Shown: positions 18,381 to 28,768, counted from the stretch's first letter. The stretch is DNA of 64,000 nt from Prevotella sp. (GCA_017557405.1 JAFYYV010000051.1:62001-126000); one strand, 5' to 3'. Translations and numbers: made by a program. Notes: a model not told the origin generated them from the sequence alone.

Positions 18381-18510
18381 TGTTATTATTTTTGTGAGTG
18401 CAAAATTACATAAAAACAATGAAATAACTGCAAGTTTTGGAAAGATTAATGCATTTGGGTGTGTTTTATCCTATTATTTAGGTATCAAGAGGTTACATTC
18501 TAGCAATATT

Positions 18511-18570
18511 AATGGCTGTGTCATCATTTATGAGGAAACATTATTCCAATCACATCGTGACACAGCCATT
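18511..18570. other. Long-looped inverted repeat between rubrerythrin and the Rid-family gene
   Basis: A perfect 13-bp stem (aatggctgtgtca at 18511-18523, complement at 18558-18570) encloses 34 nt. It lies just downstream of the rubrerythrin stop on the minus strand, without a T-run. It could be a weak terminator, a processing site or the remains of a small transposable element. It has no match to the 22-bp arrays. Confidence 0.6.
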
Positions 18571-18621
18571 ATCAGTTCGGGCAAATTTGTCTATTGACTC
18601 AATCAACCCAGAAAGAGCGAA

Positions 18622-19164
18622 TCAATAATTGTCAGCGTTTAACTCGAAGAAAGCTTGTGGGTGGTCGCAAACAGGACAAACTTCAGGAGCTTTGGGGCCA
18701 ATGACGATATGTCCACAATTGCGGCATTTCCAAATGCGATCACCATCACGCGAGAACACGATTCCTTCTTCGATGTTGCCCAGCAATTTACGATATCGCT
18801 CTTCGTGGGCTTTCTCGATAGCAGCCACACCACGGAATTTCTCAGCAATCTCGGGGAATCCCTCTTCATCGGCTTCGATTGCCATCTTTGCATACATGTC
18901 TGTCCACTCGAAGTTCTCACCATCAGCTGCAGCTTTCAAGTTCTCAGGAGTTGACTTAATGGAGCCACCTTCCAACAACTTGAACCACATTTTGGCGTGC
19001 TCTTTTTCGTTGGCGGCTGTTTCTTCAAAGATAGCAGCTATTTGCTGATAGCCGTCTTTCTTTGCTTTGCTTGCCCAGTAGCTGTATTTGTTACGTGCTT
19101 GACTCTCACCAGCAAATGCCTCTTGCAAGTTTTTCTCGGTTTTAGTACCTTTCAGATCTTTCAT
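18622..19164 (-). CDS. rbr: Rubrerythrin
   Basis: The ATG at 19164 ([20 protein letters not shown]) is chosen over an in-frame upstream ATG at 19224, which would add 20 non-homologous residues; this gives 180 residues. The diiron four-helix bundle carries [23 protein letters not shown] and [15 protein letters not shown] with the expected Glu/His ligands. The C-terminal rubredoxin knuckles are CRNCGH and CPVCDHPQ. Rubrerythrin reduces hydrogen peroxide with electrons from reduced rubredoxin-like donors, a common oxygen defence in anaerobes. It is between asparaginase (63 bp) and the Rid gene on the same strand. Confidence 0.97.
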   Translation of the reverse strand: MKDLKGTKTEKNLQEAFAGESQARNKYSYWASKAKKDGYQQIAAIFEETAANEKEHAKMWFKLLEGGSIKSTPENLKAAADGENFEWTDMYAKMAIEADEEGFPEIAEKFRGVAAIEKAHEERYRKLLGNIEEGIVFSRDGDRIWKCRNCGHIVIGPKAPEVCPVCDHPQAFFELNADNY

Positions 19165-19227
19165 AATGTGTTTTGTTTTGGTGTTAATAATATGTTTTAT
19201 GTTTTTTCGGTTTCTCCAATTCATTCT

Positions 19228-20280
19228 TTAGATTGTTATTTCACCCGCAATCGAGCGGTTCATCATGTCGTGAACGGTTTGAGGGTCAGAATAATTGGCA
19301 TGAAGGAACATCAACTTGGTTGCTGCTGCTTCCACCGTACTGTCGTATCCGCTCACAACTCCTGCGTTTTTCAGTTGAATTCCAGTGTCATAACGTGCCA
19401 TTTCCACACATCCAGCCACACATTGACTGATGTTCACCACAACCACTCCTCGTTGAGCGGCTTTGTGTAGAGTGCGGATGAGCCAAGGTTCTTGTGGCGC
19501 ATTTCCACTTCCAAAGCTACGCATAACGATTCCTCGAAGTTCAGGAGCGTCAAGCACATGTCCCACAAGATTCTCTTGAATGCCAGGAAAGAGTGAGAAT
19601 ATCACAACATTCGGGTTCATGTCGTAGTGTGGAATCATGGGACGTGTGTAATCTGGGCGCAAAATGTGGTGGTCGTGGAATGTGAAGTTCACGCCAGCAT
19701 CGCACAAATGGGGGTAGTTGAAAGAGGCAAATGCGTTGAATCCATCAGCGTTTTGCTTCGTTGATCGATTGCCCCTCAGCAGTTTTCCGCTGAAATAAAT
19801 ACAAACCTCAGGCACACGTGGCGTTCCATCAGGATGATGCAAGGAGGCAAGTTCGATGCTAGTGACAAGGTTTTCTTTTCCATCGGTTCTCAATTGTCCG
19901 ATAGGCAATTGAGAGCCAGTCAGAATCACCGGCTTCGTCAGGTTTTCCAACATGAACGACAACGCAGAGGCGGTGTAGGCCATCGTGTCAGTTCCATGCA
20001 ACACCACAAAACCATCGTAATCATCGTAGTTGGTGGCGATGATTTTCACGATTTGCGCCCACGTGCGGGGAGCCATATCGCTAGAGTCGATAGGAGTGGA
20101 GAATTGATAGACATCGATGCCTGTCTCAATGTATTGCATTTCTGGCAGATTGCTCACCAGATAATTGAAATCCAACGGTTCCAAAGCTCCAGTTTTGGGA
20201 TTTCGTCCCATTCCAATCGTACCGCCTGTGTAAATGAGCAGTACCTTTTCGGTGCGTTTGAAAGGTTTGATTTTCTCCAT
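19228..20280 (-). CDS. ansA: Type I L-asparaginase
   Basis: The ATG at 20280 (MEKIKPFKRTEKVLLIYTGG) gives 350 residues; the open frame extends upstream through the promoter and is not used. Catalytic motifs are YTGGTIGMG (first Thr) and VVLHGTDTMAYTASALSFM (second Thr, Asp), with the Lys-bearing segment at ILTGSQLPIGQLRTDGKENL. No signal peptide is visible, so this is the cytoplasmic type I enzyme that hydrolyses asparagine to aspartate and ammonia. It is divergent from uxaC, with overlapping promoter elements between them. Confidence 0.95.
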   Translation of the reverse strand: MEKIKPFKRTEKVLLIYTGGTIGMGRNPKTGALEPLDFNYLVSNLPEMQYIETGIDVYQFSTPIDSSDMAPRTWAQIVKIIATNYDDYDGFVVLHGTDTMAYTASALSFMLENLTKPVILTGSQLPIGQLRTDGKENLVTSIELASLHHPDGTPRVPEVCIYFSGKLLRGNRSTKQNADGFNAFASFNYPHLCDAGVNFTFHDHHILRPDYTRPMIPHYDMNPNVVIFSLFPGIQENLVGHVLDAPELRGIVMRSFGSGNAPQEPWLIRTLHKAAQRGVVVVNISQCVAGCVEMARYDTGIQLKNAGVVSGYDSTVEAAATKLMFLHANYSDPQTVHDMMNRSIAGEITI

Positions 20281-20307
20281 ACGACATCGTTTACGTGATA
20301 TTTTCTG

Positions 20308-20356
20308 CAAATATAGTTTAAATTTCTGTTTTATCAAAAAAAAATAAGTATATTTG
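20308..20356. promoter_or_regulatory. Divergent promoter region of ansA (-) and uxaC (+)
   Basis: For ansA, minus-strand TATATTTG (20308-20315) is preceded by TTTG (20335-20338) with 19 bp between. For uxaC, plus-strand TATATTTG lies at 20349-20356, 63 bp before its ATG, without a clear -33 element. A run of A residues separates them. Confidence 0.65.
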
Positions 20357-20418
20357 CATTGAAAACAACACATATGAATTTGTAAACTTAAAAACTCATA
20401 TAATTAAAGAACTTCGAT

Positions 20419-21822
20419 ATGAAAAAATTCATGGACGAGAACTTCCTGCTTGAAACACAGACCGCGCAGGAACTTTTCCACAATCATGCGGCTAAAATGC
20501 CCATCATCGACTATCATTGTCATTTGAATCCCGAGATGGTTGCCAACGACCACAAGTTCAAGAGCATCACCGAAGTGTGGTTGGGCGGTGATCATTACAA
20601 ATGGCGCGCTATGCGCACAAATGGTGTGGCTGAACGCTTCTGCACAGGTAAGGACACCACCGATTGGGAGAAGTTCGAGAAATGGGCGGAAACGGTTCCT
20701 TACACGTTTAGAAACCCGCTATACCATTGGACTCATCTGGAGTTGAAGACGGCTTTTGGAATCGAAAAGTTGTTGAGCCCCAAGACTGCCCGTGAGATTT
20801 TCGATGAATGTAATGAGAAACTCAAACAGCCGGAGTATTCTGCTCGAGGTTTGATGCGCCGTTATCATGTGGAGTGTGTCTGCACGACTGACGACCCAGT
20901 TGATGATTTACGTTATCACAAGCAGACACGCGAGAGTGGATTCGAAGTCAAGATGATTCCCGCGTGGCGTCCTGACAAGGCGATGAATATTGAGAAGCAG
21001 GATTTTGCCGCGTACGTGAACCAGCTTGGCGAGGTAAGTGGTGTGACTATCACAAAGTTCGCCGATATGCTCGATGCATTGAAGAAACGCCATGATTTCT
21101 TTGCTGAGAATGGTTGCAAGCTGTCTGATCACGGACTTGAGGAGTTCTATGATGAAGAATATACTGATTCGCAGATAGAGACCATCTTTGAAAAGGCTAT
21201 GCGTGGCCAGCAGCTTTCTGAATTTGAGATTCGTCAATATAAGAATTGCTTCCTTACGAAGATGGCCGAGATGGATAGTGAAGCCGATTGGACACAACAG
21301 TTCCATTATGGAGCCATTCGCGACAACAACACGTTGATGTTCAATCAGTTAGGTCCTGATACGGGATTCGATTCCATTGGCGAGTTCAATACAGCTCGTG
21401 CAATGAGTCGCTTCCTGAACAATCTCAACACTGAAGGAAAACTCGCGCGTACCATTATATATACGTTGAATCCGTGCGCTAATGAAATGATTGCAACTAT
21501 GCTTGGCAACTTCCAGGATGGTTCGTGTCCGGGCAAGATACAGTTTGGTTCTGGATGGTGGTTCAATGACCAATTGGATGGTATGACCCGTCAAATGAAT
21601 GCTTTGTCGGTGCTGGGTTTGTTGAGCCGTTTCGTGGGAATGCTCACCGATTCTCGTTCGTTCTTGAGTTATCCCCGCCACGAATATTTCCGCCGTCTGC
21701 TTTGCAATCTTTTGGGCAACGATGTGGAGAAAGGTCTGCTTCCCAACGATATGGAGACGCTTTCGCGGATGGTTGAGGATATTTCGTATAACAATGCTCG
21801 CAACTACTTCCGTTTCTATTAA
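20419..21822 (+). CDS. uxaC: Uronate (glucuronate/galacturonate) isomerase
   Basis: A 467-residue member of the amidohydrolase superfamily. The metal-binding start is PIIDYHCHLNPEMVAND, followed by EVWLGGDHYKWRAMRTNGV, CTTDDPVDDLRYH and QFHYGAIRDNN, and it ends LSYPRHEYFRRLLCNLLG with WFNDQ upstream. It converts D-glucuronate to D-fructuronate and D-galacturonate to D-tagaturonate, the entry to pectin and glucuronoxylan sugar use. No other uronate genes are adjacent. A terminator follows. Confidence 0.97.
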   Translation: MKKFMDENFLLETQTAQELFHNHAAKMPIIDYHCHLNPEMVANDHKFKSITEVWLGGDHYKWRAMRTNGVAERFCTGKDTTDWEKFEKWAETVPYTFRNPLYHWTHLELKTAFGIEKLLSPKTAREIFDECNEKLKQPEYSARGLMRRYHVECVCTTDDPVDDLRYHKQTRESGFEVKMIPAWRPDKAMNIEKQDFAAYVNQLGEVSGVTITKFADMLDALKKRHDFFAENGCKLSDHGLEEFYDEEYTDSQIETIFEKAMRGQQLSEFEIRQYKNCFLTKMAEMDSEADWTQQFHYGAIRDNNTLMFNQLGPDTGFDSIGEFNTARAMSRFLNNLNTEGKLARTIIYTLNPCANEMIATMLGNFQDGSCPGKIQFGSGWWFNDQLDGMTRQMNALSVLGLLSRFVGMLTDSRSFLSYPRHEYFRRLLCNLLGNDVEKGLLPNDMETLSRMVEDISYNNARNYFRFY

Positions 21823-21846
21823 AAACGAAGTTGAATTTTAGTGATG

Positions 21847-21891
21847 TTGCCAGGCGACTTTCGTTTTGGGAAGTTTCCTGGCATCGTCTTT
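21847..21891 (+). terminator. Terminator after uxaC
   Basis: TGCCAGG (21848-21854) pairs with CCTGGCA (21877-21883), extended inward by ACTT/AAGT, and is followed by a short T-rich tail. Confidence 0.7.
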
Positions 21892-22020
21892 TCTGGGGTT
21901 TGGTGAACAAATGCCAAATTCAATTTGTCAGCAATAAGTCATTTTTCGTGACATTATGTAAAGCAAAACGCGCATTTAAATAACCGTTTTGTTGAGTATT
22001 TTTACTTATCGTCTGGTTTC

Positions 22021-22127
22021 GTCAAAGCTATCCTTTGAGCCTGTCAAAGCATATCTTTGACCGTCTCATTGCTATGCTTTGACAACCTCAAAGCATAGCT
22101 TACATTTTGTCAAAGCGCCACTTTTGG
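22021..22127. repeat. Palindromic tandem array C, 22-bp period
   Basis: Five units start at 22021, 22043, 22065, 22087 and 22109: GTCAAAG-ctatc-CTTTGAG, GTCAAAG-catat-CTTTGAC, CTCATTG-ctatg-CTTTGAC, CTCAAAG-catag-CTTACAT and GTCAAAG-cgcca-CTTTTGG, with linkers cct, cgt, aac and ttt. The outer units decay. The array is bracketed by inverted near-copies of CGTCTRGT (22010-22017 and 22139-22146). It fills much of the 423-bp gap between uxaC and the export lipoprotein. The AT-rich remainder holds only a terminator and a promoter. Confidence 0.92.
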
Positions 22128-22181
22128 TGAACGCTTTCACTAGACGACAAATAAAATTTGAATGATTTTTCAGCCGATTTC

Positions 22182-22212
22182 TTGGTTGTATCAAAAAATA
22201 GTAGTATTTTTG
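22182..22212 (+). promoter_or_regulatory. Promoter of the polysaccharide export lipoprotein gene
   Basis: TTG at 22182-22184, 20 bp, then TATTTTTG at 22205-22212, with the start codon at 22246. Confidence 0.6.
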
Positions 22213-22245
22213 CAGAAATTTTAATAAAAATTGATGCATTTGAAT

Positions 22246-23043
22246 ATGAAGAAATTTGTTATTCCTTTTGTAACATTGGCTTTCGTGTTGCTGATGAATA
22301 GTTGTATGGGAAGCAAGGAAGTTCCTTATTTCCAGAATATTGATCATATTAGTTTGGCTGACTCGCGTGGTTTGTATGATGCGAAAATTATGCCAAAAGA
22401 CATGTTGACCATCACGGTGAATACTGTAAACCAAGAGGCTGCCCGTCCGTTTAACCTTACGGTGTCGCGTTCTTTGAATAATACTGGTGAGATTGCATCA
22501 GGTGGTGGTATGTTGCAGGGCTATCTGGTTGATAACGATGGCTATATCAACTTCCCCGTTGTTGGTAAGATTCATGTGCTGGGATTGACAAAGCGTGAGT
22601 GTGAGGATAGGATTCTTTCGAAAATCATGCCTTACATGAACGAAGCCGAGAAGCCTATTGTTACGGTTCGCATGTCTAGTTATCGCGTGACGGTGATTGG
22701 TGAAATCGGTTCAAGAGTGATTCCCGTTTCAACAGAAAAGATGAGCATCATCGAGGCAATTGCTTCTGCTGGTGACCTGGGACTTCAGGGAAGGCGTGAT
22801 AATGTGCTGCTGATTCGTGAGGATGAGTCAGGACAGAAGAGCATTCATCGCTTCAATTTGAACGATGGAAACATTTTGAATGATCCTTATTACTATCTCC
22901 AGCAGAACGACATTATTTACGTGCAACCCAACAGAGTTAAGGCTAAGAGTGCCGGTATCGGTGCATCAACCAACATGTGGTTTACGTTTGTTGGAATTGT
23001 GACTTCAGTGGCGTCATTGCTAGTCAACGTGCTGAAAGACTAA
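22246..23043 (+). CDS. Polysaccharide export outer-membrane lipoprotein (Wza-like)
   Basis: TTG 22231 and ATG 22234 are in frame, but the ATG at 22246 gives a clean lipoprotein signal MKKFVIPFVTLAFVLLMNSC with Cys20 as lipid site (266 residues). A Poly_export domain (IMPKDMLTITVNTVN...YINFPVVGKIHVLG) and a SLBB-like domain (YRVTVIGEIGSRVIPVSTEK) follow. The C-terminal hydrophobic helix (TFVGIVTSVASLLVNVL) would span the outer membrane. It is the expected partner of the Wzc-like kinase but is encoded 9 kb away on the opposite strand, with its own promoter and terminator. Confidence 0.92.
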   Translation: MKKFVIPFVTLAFVLLMNSCMGSKEVPYFQNIDHISLADSRGLYDAKIMPKDMLTITVNTVNQEAARPFNLTVSRSLNNTGEIASGGGMLQGYLVDNDGYINFPVVGKIHVLGLTKRECEDRILSKIMPYMNEAEKPIVTVRMSSYRVTVIGEIGSRVIPVSTEKMSIIEAIASAGDLGLQGRRDNVLLIREDESGQKSIHRFNLNDGNILNDPYYYLQQNDIIYVQPNRVKAKSAGIGASTNMWFTFVGIVTSVASLLVNVLKD

Positions 23044-23052
23044 GATACAAAG

Positions 23053-23090
23053 AATTGAAAGATTGACTCGCTCATCTTTCAATTTTTTTT
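23053..23090 (+). terminator. Rho-independent terminator after the export lipoprotein gene
   Basis: Stem attgaaagat (23054-23063) with its complement (23074-23083), then an uninterrupted run of T residues to 23090. Confidence 0.88.
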
Positions 23091-23130
23091 GAATTGAAAA
23101 ATAGTGTGACTTGACTATCGGTAGAAGAAT

Positions 23131-24975
23131 ATGTGTGGAATCGTAGGATATTTGGGTAAAAGAGACGCCTATCCCATTTTGATTAAGGGATTAAAGCGTT
23201 TGGAGTATCGTGGATACGATAGCGCTGGTGTGGCTTTGCATAGTGCTGCGGGAAACCTGAATGTGTTCAAGACCAAAGGCAAGGTGGCCGATTTGGAGGC
23301 TTTCTGTGCAGATAAAGACACTTCGGGCACTGTGGGTATTGCCCATACACGTTGGGCCACTCATGGCGAACCATCCTCATTGAATGCCCATCCGCATTAT
23401 TCTGAATCCAAAAATCTTGCCATCATCCATAATGGCATCATCGAGAACTATGCTGAAATCAAGAACAAACTGATAGAGAAGGGTATTGAGTTCCGTTCCG
23501 ACACCGATACGGAGGTGATGGTTCAGTTGGTGGAATACATCATGCTGAAGAAGAATCTTGATTTGTTGACGTCTGTCCAGTTGGCTTTGCATCAAGTGAT
23601 TGGCGCTTATGCCATTGCGATTCTCGACAAGCGAGACCCTGACCAGATTATCGCTGCCAGGAAGCAAAGTCCGTTGGTGGTGGGTATCGGTGAAGACGAG
23701 TTCTTCCTTGGTTCCGATGCCAGTCCTATCGTTGAATATACCGACCAGGTGGTGTACCTTGATGATGGGAATATTGCCGTGATGCGCCGAGGAGAAGAGT
23801 TGAAGGTCGTGAACATGTACAACGACAAGTTGAATCTTGAAATCAAGACGGTCGACATTAACCTTGGACAGATTGAGAAGGGCGGATTTCCCCATTTCAT
23901 GCTGAAGGAAATCTTCGAACAGCCCGAATGCTTGACAACCTGCATGCGCGGCCGCATCAACACTGAAGCCAATCATGTGACGTTGAGTGCTGTCATCGAT
24001 TACAAGAAACAACTGCTTGGCGCCAAGCGCATCATCATCGTTGCTTGTGGTACTTCATGGCATGCGGGTTTGATTGGCAAGCAGATGATAGAAAACCTAT
24101 GCCGCATCCCTGTGGAGGTGGAGTATGCTTCCGAGTTCCGTTATCGCAATCCCGTTGTGGGTGAGGATGATGTTGTGATAGCCATTTCGCAAAGTGGTGA
24201 GACGGCTGACACGTTGGCGGCTGTTGAGTTGGCCAAGAAGCAAGGTGCGTTTATCTATGGCATTTGCAATGCTATCGGTTCAAGCATCCCACGTGCCACG
24301 AACACGGGTAGTTATATCCACGTGGGTCCCGAGATTGGAGTGGCTTCCACGAAGGCTTTCACAGGTCAAGTGACGGTTCTCACGATGCTTGCTTTGGCGT
24401 TGGCTGAAGCAAAAGGCACCATCGCACAACAAGATTATTTGGAGATTGTGAAAGGGTTGAACGAGATTCCCGCAAAGATGCAGGAAGTGTTGAAACTCAA
24501 TGACCGTATCGCTGATTTGAGTCGCACGTTCACCTATGCTCGCAATTTCCTCTATCTGGGTCGTGGATTCAGTTATCCAGTCGCTTTGGAGGGTGCTTTG
24601 AAGTTGAAGGAAATCAGTTACATCCATGCTGAAGGTTATCCTGCCGCTGAGATGAAACATGGTCCCATTGCCTTGATTGACTCCGACATGCCCGTTGTTG
24701 CCATCGCCACCCATAATGCCATGTATGAGAAGGTGGTGAGCAACATTCAGGAAATCAAGGCTCGCAAGGGTAGGGTGATTGCTCTTGTGACTCGAGGTGA
24801 TGATACCATCAGCAAGATTGCCGATGAGGTGATAGAGCTTCCTGAGGTTCTCGAGTGTTTGGAGCCGTTGATTGCCACCATCCCCTTGCAGATGTTGGCT
24901 TACCATATAGCGGTTTGCAAAGGCAAGAATGTGGACCAACCAAGAAATCTGGCCAAATCGGTAACGGTTGAATAA
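23131..24975 (+). CDS. glmS: Glutamine-fructose-6-phosphate aminotransferase (isomerizing)
   Basis: A 614-residue protein starting MCGIVGYLGKRDAYPILIKG, with catalytic Cys2 exposed after Met removal. The N-terminal glutaminase domain carries HTRWATHGEPSSLNAHPHY. Two SIS domains follow, with CGTSWHAGLIGKQMIE and ISQSGETADTLAAVELAKK, and the C-terminus ends DQPRNLAKSVTVE as in other GlmS proteins. It makes glucosamine-6-phosphate for peptidoglycan, lipid A and UDP-GlcNAc, the likely precursor of the amino sugars made at 3.3-6.9 kb. No ribozyme-like structure is apparent in its 87-bp upstream region. Confidence 0.98.
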   Translation: MCGIVGYLGKRDAYPILIKGLKRLEYRGYDSAGVALHSAAGNLNVFKTKGKVADLEAFCADKDTSGTVGIAHTRWATHGEPSSLNAHPHYSESKNLAIIHNGIIENYAEIKNKLIEKGIEFRSDTDTEVMVQLVEYIMLKKNLDLLTSVQLALHQVIGAYAIAILDKRDPDQIIAARKQSPLVVGIGEDEFFLGSDASPIVEYTDQVVYLDDGNIAVMRRGEELKVVNMYNDKLNLEIKTVDINLGQIEKGGFPHFMLKEIFEQPECLTTCMRGRINTEANHVTLSAVIDYKKQLLGAKRIIIVACGTSWHAGLIGKQMIENLCRIPVEVEYASEFRYRNPVVGEDDVVIAISQSGETADTLAAVELAKKQGAFIYGICNAIGSSIPRATNTGSYIHVGPEIGVASTKAFTGQVTVLTMLALALAEAKGTIAQQDYLEIVKGLNEIPAKMQEVLKLNDRIADLSRTFTYARNFLYLGRGFSYPVALEGALKLKEISYIHAEGYPAAEMKHGPIALIDSDMPVVAIATHNAMYEKVVSNIQEIKARKGRVIALVTRGDDTISKIADEVIELPEVLECLEPLIATIPLQMLAYHIAVCKGKNVDQPRNLAKSVTVE

Positions 24976-25003
24976 AAGAACAAAAGAATTAAGAATAAAA
25001 AAG

Positions 25004-25040
25004 AGCGAATCGTCAAGAAAGAACGATTCGCTTTTTTGTT
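25004..25040. terminator. Bidirectional terminator between glmS and uvrA
   Basis: Stem agcgaatcgt (25004-25013) with 25023-25032, a 9-nt loop, A-rich on the left and a T-run on the right. It lies between convergent genes. Confidence 0.88.
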
Positions 25041-25058
25041 TCTACGTTTTCTTTGTTT

Positions 25059-27962
25059 CTATGATTTCATTTTAGCACTTTGTTCCAACTCCTTTTTCAG
25101 GAAGTAGGGCGTGTATCCTTTTGTGCTTTGCGCCACTTCCTCAGGTGTGCCCACAGAAAGAATCGTTCCACCATTCCGCCCACCTTCAGGTCCCATATCG
25201 ATGATGTGGTCGGCCAGTTTGATGACATCGAGGTTGTGCTCGATGATGACCACCGTGTTTCCTTTGTTAACAAGTCTATCAATAACACCCATGAGGATGC
25301 GGATATCTTCGAAATGAAGACCTGTCGTCGGTTCGTCAAGGATATAAAGCGTCTTACCCGTATCGCGTTTGGCGAGTTCGGTAGCCAGTTTCACACGTTG
25401 GCTCTCACCTCCCGAGAGGGTAGTGGAGGGTTGCCCCACCTTGATATAACCGAGTCCCACATCCTGGATGGTCTTGATTTTCTGCAGAATGTTCGGCACG
25501 TTCTCAAAGAATTCAACGGCTTGGTTGATGGTCATGTCGAGGATGTCAGCAATCGATTTGCCTTTGTAGCGCACCTCCAAAGTCTCGCGATTATAGCGTT
25601 TCCCATGACATACCTCGCACGGCACATACACATCGGGCAGGAAGTTCATCTCAATGGTCTTGTATCCGTTGCCACCACAAGCCTCGCATCGTCCGCCTTT
25701 CACATTGAACGAGAAGCGCCCAGGCTTGTAGCCTCGAATCTTTGCTTCAGGAAGATTGACAAACAAAGAACGTATATCAGCAAACACACCCGTGTAAGTG
25801 GCTGGATTGGAGCGTGGTGTGCGGCCAATAGGACTTTGGTCCACATTCACCACTTTATCAATGTACACGATGCCTTCAATGCTGTCATAAGGCATGGGGC
25901 GTTTCAATGAACGATAGAAATGTTTCGACAAGATTGGTTGGAGCGTCTCATTGATGAGCGTTGACTTGCCCGAGCCGCTCACACCAGTCACAACGATGAG
26001 TTTTCCAAGCGGGAATTCCACATCGATGTTTTTGAGGTTGTTGCCTCGAGCACCACGAATCCAAATGCTTTTCCCGTTTCCTGGGCGTCGTGTGGCGGGC
26101 ACCTCAATCTGCTTCATCCCCATGAGATATTGCGTTGTGATATGGCGGTCATCGGTTATCTCCATGTTTTTCGCCAATTCATACATCTCCTTTGGTGTAC
26201 CTTGGAACACCACCTCACCACCTTTTCTTCCCGCCTTGGGGCCAATATCAACGATATAATCGGCCGAGAGCATCATGTCCTTGTCATGTTCCACCACGAT
26301 GACCGTATTGCCGATGTCGCGCAGTTGTTTGAGCGAGTCGATGAGACGTTTGTTGTCACGCTGGTGGAGTCCGATGCTTGGCTCATCGAGAATGTAGAGC
26401 ACATTCACGAGTTGGGAGCCGATTTGGGTGGCCAATCGTATGCGTTGGCTCTCACCACCCGAAAGACTGGCCGATTGGCGGTTCAGAGAAAGGTAGTCAA
26501 GACCCACCTCCAACAGGAAATTGACACGCGAACGCAGTTCCTTAACAATCTCGGTGGCTATCTTCTGCTGCATGGGTTCCATGTGCTCCTCAACGTGTTC
26601 GAGCCACTCACGCAGGTCATTGATGTCGAGATTAGCCACCTCACTGATGTTCTTGTCCCAGATGCGATACGAGAGTGATTCACGTTTCAGCCTTCCATCT
26701 TGGCATTCAGGGCATTCGCAAAGTGCCAAGAACTGGTCAGCCCACCTTTGTCCGGCAGCCGAATCATCGTTGTCCATCACGTTGCGCAAGTATTTGATGA
26801 TGCCATCGAAAGCGATGAAATAATCGGAAGAAGTATGAACGAGTTCCTTGTCAATGCGCACGTTCTCTAGCGAACCATAGAGTATCTCGTCCATCGCCTC
26901 CTGTGGGATGTCGCATACAGGCGTATGAAGGTCACAAGGCTTTTCTTTCAGACCACTGTCAGTAGGCTCATAGCGTTGCAGAATGGCGTTGATTTGCCAG
27001 AAAATCATCTGGTTCTTGTATTTTCCCAATGGCGCAATGGCACCATCGTGAATACTCAATCGAGGATTAGGGATGACCTTCTTAAGGTCAATCTCATTCA
27101 CATAGCCAAGTCCCTTGCACTTCGGGCAGGCACCCTCAGGCGAGTTGAACGAAAAGATATTTGGAGCCGGTTCACCATACGACATGCCCGTTACAGGGTC
27201 CATCAACCGCTTCGAGAAATTGCGCACAGCCCCCGTGTCCTTGTCCATGATCATCAGGGCTCCATCACCTTGCTTCATGGCAATCTGAACGCTCTTCTTC
27301 AAGCGCTCATCGTCTTTCTCCTGTACTTTGAGCTTGTCAATCACCACCTCGATGTTGTGGTTCTTGTAGCGGTCCACCTTCATGCCACGCGTGATCTCCA
27401 GTACCTCACCATCCACACGAATGTACAGATATCCTTTGCGCCGCATCGATTCAAACAGTTCGCGATAATGACCTTTGCGTTGGCGAACCAAGGGAGCCAG
27501 GATGAAGATGGGTTTGTCGGCATATTCGTCAAGAATCATCTGCAAGACCTGTTCCTCGGTGTATTTCACCATCCGCTCGCCCGACATGTAGCTGTAGGCC
27601 GTGCCGGCACGTGCATAGAGCAGACGCAGATAGTCGTATATCTCCGTGGTTGTGCCCACGGTGGAGCGTGGATTCTTGTTCGTGGTCTTCTGTTCGATGC
27701 TGATGACAGGGCTGAGCCCCGTAATCTTGTCTACGTCAGGGCGTTCCATGTTACCCAGGAAGTTGCGGGCATAAGCCGAGAAAGTCTCAATATATCGCCG
27801 TTGGCCCTCAGCGAAAATGGTGTCGAAGGCCAACGATGATTTACCAGAGCCTGAAAGCCCCGTGATGACAGTCAGTGAGTTGCGGGGTATCTCAACATCC
27901 ACATTCTTCAGGTTGTGGACACGAGCGCCCCATATATTGATTTTTTCGTCTTCTCGTTGCAT
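25059..27962 (-). CDS. uvrA: Excinuclease ABC subunit A
   Basis: A 967-residue UvrA with two ABC ATPase modules. Walker A motifs are [14 protein letters not shown] and [14 protein letters not shown]; signature motifs are [13 protein letters not shown] and [13 protein letters not shown]. Zinc-binding pairs are [18 protein letters not shown] and CEACGGNGY with [10 protein letters not shown]. It detects bulky DNA lesions and loads UvrB for nucleotide excision repair. Some Bacteroidota carry two uvrA paralogues, and whether this is the only copy cannot be seen here. Codon use is rich in GC-ending codons, like the adjacent region. Confidence 0.98.
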   Translation of the reverse strand: MQREDEKINIWGARVHNLKNVDVEIPRNSLTVITGLSGSGKSSLAFDTIFAEGQRRYIETFSAYARNFLGNMERPDVDKITGLSPVISIEQKTTNKNPRSTVGTTTEIYDYLRLLYARAGTAYSYMSGERMVKYTEEQVLQMILDEYADKPIFILAPLVRQRKGHYRELFESMRRKGYLYIRVDGEVLEITRGMKVDRYKNHNIEVVIDKLKVQEKDDERLKKSVQIAMKQGDGALMIMDKDTGAVRNFSKRLMDPVTGMSYGEPAPNIFSFNSPEGACPKCKGLGYVNEIDLKKVIPNPRLSIHDGAIAPLGKYKNQMIFWQINAILQRYEPTDSGLKEKPCDLHTPVCDIPQEAMDEILYGSLENVRIDKELVHTSSDYFIAFDGIIKYLRNVMDNDDSAAGQRWADQFLALCECPECQDGRLKRESLSYRIWDKNISEVANLDINDLREWLEHVEEHMEPMQQKIATEIVKELRSRVNFLLEVGLDYLSLNRQSASLSGGESQRIRLATQIGSQLVNVLYILDEPSIGLHQRDNKRLIDSLKQLRDIGNTVIVVEHDKDMMLSADYIVDIGPKAGRKGGEVVFQGTPKEMYELAKNMEITDDRHITTQYLMGMKQIEVPATRRPGNGKSIWIRGARGNNLKNIDVEFPLGKLIVVTGVSGSGKSTLINETLQPILSKHFYRSLKRPMPYDSIEGIVYIDKVVNVDQSPIGRTPRSNPATYTGVFADIRSLFVNLPEAKIRGYKPGRFSFNVKGGRCEACGGNGYKTIEMNFLPDVYVPCEVCHGKRYNRETLEVRYKGKSIADILDMTINQAVEFFENVPNILQKIKTIQDVGLGYIKVGQPSTTLSGGESQRVKLATELAKRDTGKTLYILDEPTTGLHFEDIRILMGVIDRLVNKGNTVVIIEHNLDVIKLADHIIDMGPEGGRNGGTILSVGTPEEVAQSTKGYTPYFLKKELEQSAKMKS

Positions 27963-27998
27963 GATGAGTGTGTGTCGGGCGGGGGGTGGTTCTTGTGG

Positions 27999-28748
27999 TT
28001 ATGGGTTGGCAGTTGAGCTTCTGTTCTCGTTGTATCCGCGAAGCAGGTTTACATCAGTTCGGATGTTGAACTTGCGGCCATCGGCGCCTTTTGCCTTGAC
28101 GAGGCAGAAATAAACGCCGTCTTTGACAGGACTACCATTGTAGGTTCCATCCCATCCAGCCTCATATTTGTAGCAGTCGGTCCATGAATAGAGTTTCTGC
28201 CCCCAGCGGTTGAAGATATATGCTTCGAACGAGATGATGCTCTGCGGTCCATTGCCTTGGAAGGTTCCTTTAGCCTGATAATAGTCGTTGATGCCATCAC
28301 CATTGGGAGAGAACGCATTGGGCATCTCAAGCTTGCTTTCCGAGATGGAAACGATGAAAGGCCCCGTCTCATCCCAATAAGTCTTGGTAAACGCAATGGT
28401 GTCCGTGCCTTGTGTGAAGATGGCATAGCAGACAATCATGTGCGTACCAGCCGTGGTGAACGTGTATTCGGTATCCTGCTCGTATCGAATCAAGTAAGGC
28501 TCGTCAGGGTCCTCCTCCGTGTAGAACCTCCATTCGTAGTAGGGCGTGTAGGCGCCAATGTTCGAGGGATTGGCTGAGAATCGGCCCGTCAAAGGAGCAG
28601 AGCCGGAATAGACAGTACTTTCCTCCTCCTCACCACTATTGTTGACGTAAACAGCCTTCGGGCTGATGGATGGCACCTCGTCTTGTGCATACAGATGCAT
28701 GGCCGAGAACAAGATTGCCACAAGGGTAAATATTTGTTTAAAATCCAT
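27999..28748 (-). CDS. Secreted protein with CHU_C / type B T9SS C-terminal sorting domain
   Basis: A 249-residue protein with a signal peptide (about residues 1-21, ending LYA before QDEVPS), a short PKD/Ig-like region with [11 protein letters not shown], and a C-terminal domain with the hallmark [29 protein letters not shown] and [13 protein letters not shown]. This gliding-motility-associated C-terminal domain directs export by the type IX secretion system. The protein is very short for the class, so most of it is the sorting domain. A minus-strand -7 element lies at 28769-28776. It is divergent from the LysM gene. Function unknown. Confidence 0.85.
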   Translation of the reverse strand: MDFKQIFTLVAILFSAMHLYAQDEVPSISPKAVYVNNSGEEEESTVYSGSAPLTGRFSANPSNIGAYTPYYEWRFYTEEDPDEPYLIRYEQDTEYTFTTAGTHMIVCYAIFTQGTDTIAFTKTYWDETGPFIVSISESKLEMPNAFSPNGDGINDYYQAKGTFQGNGPQSIISFEAYIFNRWGQKLYSWTDCYKYEAGWDGTYNGSPVKDGVYFCLVKAKGADGRKFNIRTDVNLLRGYNENRSSTANP

Positions 28749-28768
28749 TTTGATGTCAAATAATTATG

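Noticed and set aside
23044-23130. A glmS ribozyme upstream of glmS
   Set aside because: The 87 bp contain only a terminator of the preceding gene and AT-rich DNA; no ribozyme core is apparent.
26925-27839. 304-residue ORF on the + strand
   Set aside because: Antisense to uvrA.
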